Part shown: positions 62,769-64,000 of the stretch, piece by piece
How positions within the stretch are numbered: position 1 is the first letter of the stretch
Layout: every line of letters begins with the position of its first letter
NCBI GenBank assembly: GCA_945273735.1
Contig: CALYPJ010000003.1
Location: forward strand, 1-64,000
Length of the DNA stretch: 64,000 nt
From: an uncultured Lactobacillaceae bacterium
GTDB taxonomy: Bacteria > Bacillota > Bacilli > Lactobacillales > Lactobacillaceae
Direction of reading: 5' to 3'
Position numbers and translations under genes: made by a program
Notes under the pieces: model-generated
The model's database searches: none
Seen by the model: the letters and a program-made list of their open reading frames with translations, nothing else
What the model was told of the DNA's origin: nothing

Positions 62769-63737
62769 ATGAAAATAAAAAGGTTAATTGCAGGAATTAG
62801 TTTAGTTAGTTTATTAATGGCAGGAGGATGTAGTAGTAAAAAAACTAGCAAGGAAACTCAAGTAAAGCATGTTGGTGTTCTTCAAGTCGTCCAACATCCA
62901 TCGTTAGATAAAGCTTATAAAGGATTTAAAAAAGGACTTAAAGATGGTGGTTATACTGAAGGAAAAAATTTAAAAATAGATTATCAAAACGCGCAAAACA
63001 GTCAAGACAATTTAAAAAGTATGAGTGAAAAATTAGTCAATGATAAATCAGATTTGCTTTTGGGAATTGCTACTCCGGCAGCTCAGAGTTTGGCTAATTC
63101 TACTAAAGATATTCCAATTGTAGTAACAGCAGTAACTGATTTAAAAGCGGCTAAATTGGTTAAATCAAATGATAATCCTGGTGGAAATATTACTGGAACT
63201 ACAGATATGGTTTCAATTGATCAACAAATTGCACTTCTTTTATCTATTGTGCCTAACGCTAAATCAATTGGAATAATGTATAACGCCGGAGAAGCTAATT
63301 CTAAGATCCAAGCCGATTTTGCGATTACAGCTTTGAAAAAAGCTGGAGTTAAAGCAGTAGTTAAAACCGCAAATACTACTAATGATGTTCAGCAAGTTAC
63401 TGAAACATTAGCTAGATCAACGCAAGGAATATATGTACCTACTGATAATACCTTCGCTTCTGCATCTGCAATAGTTGGTAAAGTAGTTAAGGAAAAGAAA
63501 ATCCCTCTAGTTGCAGGTTCAACTGATCAAATTAAAAATGGCGGACTAGCTACCATAGGTATTGATTACGAATCTTTGGGAAAACAAACTGGAAAAATGG
63601 CGGCAAAGATTTTATCTGGTAAAGCTAAACCAAAAGAAATGGCAGTTCAAAAAGCTGATAACTTAAAACTAGTAGTTAATAAAGAAATGGCTAAAGCTAT
63701 AGGGATTGATCCAAGTACAATTAAGGAACCTAAATAA
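62769..63737 (+). CDS. trpX: TrpX-type ABC transporter substrate-binding lipoprotein, copy 2
   Basis: A 322-residue paralogue of the preceding lipoprotein. The lipobox is AGGC. The same blocks are seen: HVGVLQVVQHPSLDKAYKGF, DLLLGIATPAAQSLA, IGIMYNAGEANSK, GIYVPTDNTFAS. It lies 30 bp before the permease gene, so copy 2 is the one directly co-transcribed with the transporter. Two lipoproteins may feed one permease with different aromatic ligands; this is inference. Confidence 0.88.
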   Translation: MKIKRLIAGISLVSLLMAGGCSSKKTSKETQVKHVGVLQVVQHPSLDKAYKGFKKGLKDGGYTEGKNLKIDYQNAQNSQDNLKSMSEKLVNDKSDLLLGIATPAAQSLANSTKDIPIVVTAVTDLKAAKLVKSNDNPGGNITGTTDMVSIDQQIALLLSIVPNAKSIGIMYNAGEANSKIQADFAITALKKAGVKAVVKTANTTNDVQQVTETLARSTQGIYVPTDNTFASASAIVGKVVKEKKIPLVAGSTDQIKNGGLATIGIDYESLGKQTGKMAAKILSGKAKPKEMAVQKADNLKLVVNKEMAKAIGIDPSTIKEPK

Positions 63738-63767
63738 ATTTAAAGGAAGGTAGTTTAAAAACATATT

Positions 63768-64000
63768 ATGATAAATACTTTTTGGGAATTATTTCTTTCT
63801 GCTACTTCACAGGGACTTCTTTGGTCATTGATGGCAATTGGTGTTTATTTAACTTTTAGAATTTTAGATTTAGCTGATATGACTGCTGAGGGTAGTTTTC
63901 CATTAGGCGGAGCTATTGCAACCATGTGTTTAATTAAAGGAATTAATCCAATATTGGCAACATTGGCGGCTTTTGTTGGTGGTTTGATTGCGGGTTTTGT
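63768..64000 (+). CDS. TrpY-type ABC transporter permease (cut by the window end)
   Basis: The first 77 codons of an integral membrane permease: SQGLLWSLMAIGVYLTFRIL, LADMTAEGSFPLGGAIAT, then another helix. These match the permease partner of TrpX lipoproteins (branched-chain/ribose-like permease fold). ATG 63768 lies 17 bases after AAAGGAAGG, an unusually long gap, so an earlier non-standard start (ATT 63765) cannot be excluded. The ATPase gene is expected beyond the window. Confidence 0.85.
   Translation, partial: MINTFWELFLSATSQGLLWSLMAIGVYLTFRILDLADMTAEGSFPLGGAIATMCLIKGINPILATLAAFVGGLIAGF

Larger units (their letters stand above)
62435..63737 (+). repeat. Tandem duplication, copy 2
   Basis: Second copy of the unit described at 61013-62311, with the same promoter boxes, leader length, attenuator order and lipoprotein length. 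The sequence has diverged throughout, including wobble-preserving changes in RNA stems, so the duplication is not recent. Confidence 0.88.

Noticed and set aside
1-64000. CRISPR arrays, tRNA or rRNA genes, prophage, replication origin
   Set aside because: I looked for spaced direct repeats, cloverleaf-like sequences, rRNA-like stretches, integrase or phage genes and DnaA-box clusters, and saw none I could support.

Overview
The window is a low-GC Firmicutes chromosome segment, most likely from a member of the Lactobacillaceae. Supporting signs are very AT-rich intergenic DNA, strong AGGAGG ribosome sites, frequent TTG and GTG starts, several PTS systems, a citrate lyase cluster, an acetoin pathway, a D-2-hydroxyacid dehydrogenase, family-2 GalT, and surface-protein features of lactobacilli. 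I cannot fix the species. No tRNA, rRNA, CRISPR array, prophage or intact insertion sequence was seen.

Layout. 1-6 kb: a divergent LepA-type GTPase, a BceAB-like ABC pair without a two-component system, and an orphan BlaI/MecI regulator. 6-14 kb: citrate fermentation, with a SorC-type CitI-like regulator divergent from an AEC permease plus citC-citD-citE-citF, followed by citX-citG. 14-24 kb: a LevR-type sigma-54 activator, a sigma-54 (GG-N10-GC) promoter, a mannose-family PTS (IIA, IIB, IIC, IID), a small membrane protein and the ribulose-monophosphate pair hxlA-hxlB. Opposite to these lie a GntR regulator, a deoC paralogue, a HAD phosphatase and the stub of a deleted GlpT/UhpT-type transporter. 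24-28 kb: a lone EIIA-Glc protein and a copper operon of two cupredoxin-like proteins and a CPC-type ATPase under two cop boxes. 28-33 kb: an attenuated D-2-hydroxyacid dehydrogenase, then deoC-deoB-pdp. 33-37 kb: a FrlB-like SIS protein with a mannose-family PTS lacking IIA, and a GntR regulator. 37-41 kb: a 1483-residue secreted PL8 polysaccharide lyase. 41.5-44 kb: a decaying fructose locus (RpiR pseudogene, intact fruK-like gene, fruA pseudogene). 44-48 kb: beta-glucoside PTS with 6-phospho-beta-glucosidase, and a nucleoside hydrolase. 49-60 kb: a tyrosine phosphatase, a WxL-type pseudogene, galKT, an amino-acid permease, a class I amidotransferase, an LCP protein and alsS-budA. 60-64 kb: an alpha/beta-hydrolase pseudogene and two tandem TrpX-type lipoprotein genes, each behind its own leader, then the start of the permease gene.

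The most interesting signal is a set of three short leader peptides rich in Tyr/Phe codons (27856-27933, 61072-61137, 62493-62558). All share a Gln-Leu-Asn-Asn segment. Each is followed by mutually exclusive RNA hairpins ending in an intrinsic terminator, upstream of a D-2-hydroxyacid dehydrogenase and of two ABC-transporter lipoproteins. The two transporter leaders differ by base changes that keep the pairing. This looks like ribosome-controlled attenuation responding to aromatic amino acids, not a T-box.

The genes describe an organism that takes in many sugars and glycosides by PTS, ferments citrate through pyruvate to acetoin, salvages nucleosides, and is shedding older sugar genes while keeping neighbouring pathway genes intact.
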